DNA of 7,838 bases from an uncultured bacterium (lineage in GTDB: Bacteria; Cyanobacteriota; Vampirovibrionia; Gastranaerophilales; Gastranaerophilaceae). The stretch is from positions 1 to 7,838 of the forward strand of contig CACXAK010000135.1 of assembly GCA_902765655.1 (NCBI GenBank), in the 5' to 3' direction. The notes under the pieces are model-generated. The model was not told the DNA's origin and did not search any database. It saw nothing but the letters and a program-made list of their open reading frames with translations. Position numbers and translations under genes: made by a program. Shown here piece by piece: positions 6,168 to 7,838 of the stretch. The stretch's first letter is position 1. Each line of letters opens with the position of its first letter.

Positions 6168-7378
6168 TGGAAGAAAAATTTAGATTTGACAAAATAGAAG
6201 AAGCAATCGAAGATTTTAAAATTGGTAAACCAATTATAGTTGCGGATGATGAAGACAGAGAAAATGAAGGCGATGTTATTGTTTCTGCTCAAATGGTAAC
6301 ACCGCAAATCGTAAACTTTTTGGCAACAGAAGCACGCGGACTGATTTGTCTTGCGATTTCAGGCGAAATAGCCGATAAATTGGAATTACCGCAAATGGTA
6401 AACCAAAATACCGAAGAAATGAAAACTGCATTTACCGTTAGTATTGATGCAAATGAAAAATACGGAGTTACAACAGGTATTTCTGCTTTTGACAGAGCAA
6501 AAACAGTTGAAGTTGCAATAGCTCCCGATGCAATGCCGTCAGATTTAAGACGCCCCGGGCACTTATTCCCATGTGTAGCCAAAAATGGCGGGGTTTTAGA
6601 AAGAACAGGACATACAGAAGCAGTTGTTGATTTGGCGAAAATATGCAACCACAGACCGGCAGGACTAATGTGTGAAGTTATTGCTCCTGACGGGCACATG
6701 GCAAGACGCGATTATTTGAGAGAATTTGCCGACAAATTCGGTCTGAAATTTATCACGGTTTCTGAGCTTATTGCATACAGATTAAAATCAGAAAAACTCG
6801 TAACAAGAGAAGCAGAGGCAAATCTCCCTACAAAATACGGAGATTTTAAGCTAATAGGTTATAAAAACCATATCAACGGGCATGAACATGTAGCATTGGT
6901 CAAAGACGACGGTTCTGATAAGATTCCTGCCGTACGAGTTCACAGTATGTGTTTAACAGGAGATATATTCCACAGTTTAAAATGCGACTGTAATTCACAG
7001 CTGCATAATGCATTGCGATATATAGAAGATTATGGCAAGGGTGCAGTTGTTTATCTTACAGATCACGAAGGCAGAGGAATAGGGCTTTGTAATAAAATTA
7101 AGGCATATAAATTACAAGAACAAGGTCAGGATACAATTGAAGCAAACATCTCTCTTGGATTTAAATCAGATTTAAGAGATTACGGAACAGGGGCACAGAT
7201 TATACGCGATTTAGGATATAAAAGTTTTAATTTAATCACAAATAATCCTAAAAAAGTCATCGGTTTAGAGGGTTACGGATTAAAAATAAACGATATAATA
7301 AAAGTAGAATCGGAAATTACACCATACAATAAACGATACATCGATACTAAAAGAGAACGAATGCATCACACCATATAA
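6167..7378 (+). CDS. ribBA: Bifunctional 3,4-dihydroxy-2-butanone 4-phosphate synthase / GTP cyclohydrolase II
   Basis: The 403-residue fusion supplies both precursors of riboflavin. The RibB half (about 1-205) converts ribulose 5-phosphate to DHBP and shows DDEDRENEGD (27-36), RRPGHLFP (128-135) and ERTGHTEA (145-152). The RibA half (about 206-400) opens GTP to the diaminopyrimidine. Its zinc cysteines C262, C273 and C275 match the spacing of E. coli RibA C54, C65 and C67. LTDHEGRGIGL (297-307), a candidate catalytic Y314, DLRDYGTGAQI (335-345) and LITNNPKK (356-363) follow. Length is normal. The usual HSECLTGD is HSMCLTGD here (M261), a substitution next to the first zinc ligand. The start overlaps the ribE stop as TAATG with no obvious Shine-Dalgarno, implying translational coupling. 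No terminator follows; another start with a strong ribosome binding site lies 10 bases downstream. Confidence 0.96.
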   Translation: MEEKFRFDKIEEAIEDFKIGKPIIVADDEDRENEGDVIVSAQMVTPQIVNFLATEARGLICLAISGEIADKLELPQMVNQNTEEMKTAFTVSIDANEKYGVTTGISAFDRAKTVEVAIAPDAMPSDLRRPGHLFPCVAKNGGVLERTGHTEAVVDLAKICNHRPAGLMCEVIAPDGHMARRDYLREFADKFGLKFITVSELIAYRLKSEKLVTREAEANLPTKYGDFKLIGYKNHINGHEHVALVKDDGSDKIPAVRVHSMCLTGDIFHSLKCDCNSQLHNALRYIEDYGKGAVVYLTDHEGRGIGLCNKIKAYKLQEQGQDTIEANISLGFKSDLRDYGTGAQIIRDLGYKSFNLITNNPKKVIGLEGYGLKINDIIKVESEITPYNKRYIDTKRERMHHTI

Positions 7379-7388
7379 GGAGAAGTAA

Positions 7389-7529
7389 ATGTATAGTACA
7401 AAGCTTTTAACCCGTGAAGATTACGAAAACTTTGAGATAGTTTATGACGATTTTTGTGCAAAAGCAAAAAAAGAATACAATAAAGCACATCCTTATGAAA
7501 TACACACAATTAGGAAACACCGGCATTGA
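7389..7529 (+). CDS. Start of an unidentified gene after ribBA, probably truncated at a junction
   Basis: An ATG at 7389 follows AAGGAGAAG (7377-7385), a strong Shine-Dalgarno overlapping the end of ribBA. The frame reads MYSTKLLTREDYENFEIVYD and continues in AT-rich, acidic/lysine-rich codons to about PYEI, then ends at TGA 7527-7529 after 46 residues. The last ten codons overlap, in another frame, the start of an aldo/keto reductase gene, so the native end has probably been replaced. This is most likely the third gene of the rib operon, cut short by the chimeric join near 7495. I do not recognise the family. Confidence 0.55.
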   Translation: MYSTKLLTREDYENFEIVYDDFCAKAKKEYNKAHPYEIHTIRKHRH

Positions 7530-7587
7530 AGTCAGCCGCATCTGCGTCGGCTGCATGTCGTATGGTAAGCCCTCGGAGGACTTCCAC
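7495..7587 (+). CDS. Aldo/keto reductase, N-terminal fragment
   Basis: Thirty-one codons from the ATG at 7495 begin MKYTQLGNTGIEVSRICVGC and continue to GKPSEDFH, the typical N-terminal strand-loop of NADPH-dependent aldo/keto reductases of the YajO/Tas kind. After His31 the family should continue with a Trp-containing segment and the catalytic Asp/Tyr/Lys/His residues. Instead the frame runs into unrelated sequence that codes on the other strand, so the gene is truncated. G+C rises across it (35 of 74 bases at 7495-7568), above the upstream genes. The ATG has no good Shine-Dalgarno in its present setting, which argues that its own 5' region is also missing. Confidence 0.65.
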
Positions 7588-7631
7588 CGGTCGAGGCCGG
7601 CCTCCTCCGATTTGCTCTTCTTGTCAGCCAT
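7569..7631 (-). CDS. N-terminal fragment of an unknown charged protein, downstream of tgt
   Basis: On the minus strand an ATG at 7631, preceded by AGAAGG about eight bases upstream, opens a 21-codon stretch beginning MADKKSKSEEAGLDRWKSSE. It then runs into the reverse complement of the aldo/keto reductase fragment. Codon use is GC-rich, like the tgt fragment upstream on the same strand. A TATAAT at 7688-7683 could be its promoter. The family is not recognised and only the first residues are present. Confidence 0.45.
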
Positions 7632-7693
7632 GTGTCGATACCTTCTGTACAGGGGACATGCCCCGGCTCATAAACGGGTGAAATTATAGACCA

Positions 7694-7718
7694 CTTGCGG
7701 GACGCAAATTTCTTGCCC
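7694..7718 (-). terminator. Possible hairpin after tgt
   Basis: GCGGG(AC)GCAA at 7697-7707 pairs with TTGCCCCGC at 7713-7721 or its near neighbours, giving roughly nine pairs with a two-base bulge and an ATTTC loop, just after the tgt stop on the minus strand. No proper T run follows in that direction, so it is at best an imperfect terminator. Confidence 0.3.
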
Positions 7719-7728
7719 CGCTCGTCGA

Positions 7729-7838
7729 TTACCAGTCCTGTGCCGCTGGACAGGAGAGCCAATCGCTCTCGAAGGCGGCGTAGCGGCCCTCGATGATCGC
7801 CTCGCGCGCACGGCGCATGAGGTCGAGAAGGAAGTACA
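7729..7838 (-). CDS. tgt: Queuine tRNA-ribosyltransferase, C-terminal end (cut by window edge)
   Basis: The minus strand from the window end reads YFLLDLMRRAREAIIEGRYA and 15 further codons to a TAA at 7731-7729. This matches the C-terminal helix of bacterial Tgt, where (N)LHYYL.LM...R.AI.EGRF.AF is characteristic. The enzyme exchanges guanine-34 for the queuosine precursor in tRNAs with GUN anticodons. Only the last 35 residues are present, and the catalytic and zinc sites lie outside the window. The composition is very different from the rest: 64 of the last 98 bases are G or C. This points to another genome, possibly a GC-rich actinobacterium such as a coriobacterium. Confidence 0.7.
   Translation of the reverse strand, partial: YFLLDLMRRAREAIIEGRYAAFESDWLSCPAAQDW

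Noticed and set aside
6289..6699. A 136-codon ORF antisense to ribBA
   Set aside because: It lies wholly within the strongly conserved RibB half on the other strand and looks like a codon-composition shadow.
7444..7689. An 81-codon forward ORF spanning the aldo/keto reductase start
   Set aside because: Only the middle 31 codons resemble a protein family; both flanks are out-of-frame or antisense sequence joined at the junction.
7532..7762. A 76-codon minus-strand ORF across the GC-rich tail
   Set aside because: It overlaps the better supported tgt end and the 7631 start in another frame, and resembles no known protein.
1..7838. CRISPR array, tRNA/rRNA gene, insertion sequence or defence system
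   Set aside because: No spaced direct repeats, no cloverleaf or CCA-type end, no transposase motifs and no defence-family domains were found by eye on either strand.

Overview
The window is an AT-rich bacterial segment (about 35% G+C where I counted by hand) of ordinary gene density, ending in a short GC-rich tail that does not seem to belong to the same genome. The likely host is a diderm bacterium with an SLH-type envelope. An SLH-domain exported protein, a class A penicillin-binding protein and an LD-carboxypeptidase in this AT-rich context fit gut Vampirovibrionia/Melainabacteria (Gastranaerophilales) best, but this is an inference from gene content and composition, not a demonstrated placement.

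Layout. (1) Positions 2-253, minus strand: the first 84 codons of dnaX (DNA polymerase III gamma/tau), cut by the window edge. (2) Diverging from it at 350-1243: an S66-family LD-carboxypeptidase (ldcA) whose ribosome binding site lies in a G/C palindromic element. (3) 1382-3346: a 654-aa secreted protein with a Cys-rich N-terminus, three SLH domains and a Gly-rich C-terminal region; a pair of mutually exclusive hairpins lies just upstream and a clear intrinsic terminator just downstream. (4) 3463-5488: a class A PBP (glycosyltransferase plus transpeptidase) broken at about 3985-3990, where roughly 100 bp of the glycosyltransferase domain is missing and the frame changes. (5) 5526-7378: ribE and ribBA, overlapping by one base (TAATG). 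They supply riboflavin synthase and a bifunctional DHBP synthase/GTP cyclohydrolase II. (6) 7389 onward: a small ORF with a strong Shine-Dalgarno, probably the truncated next gene of the rib operon. (7) 7495-7838: the 5' end of an aldo/keto reductase fused to an opposite-strand GC-rich segment holding the start of an unknown gene and the last 35 codons of tgt. This end looks like an assembly chimera.

How the genes fit together. The middle three genes all concern the envelope: muropeptide trimming, surface or periplasmic anchoring, and peptidoglycan polymerisation. The rib pair covers both entry branches and the last step of riboflavin synthesis; ribD and ribH are not here. Extended -10 boxes of the form TGATATAAT or TGATATTCT precede dnaX, the PBP and ribE. 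For dnaX and ribE they lie so close to an ATG without a Shine-Dalgarno that leaderless or near-leaderless transcripts are likely. I saw no convincing mobile element, CRISPR array, tRNA or new multi-gene system. The points most worth checking are the PBP deletion, the chimeric tail and the RNA-structure candidates upstream of ldcA and the SLH gene.
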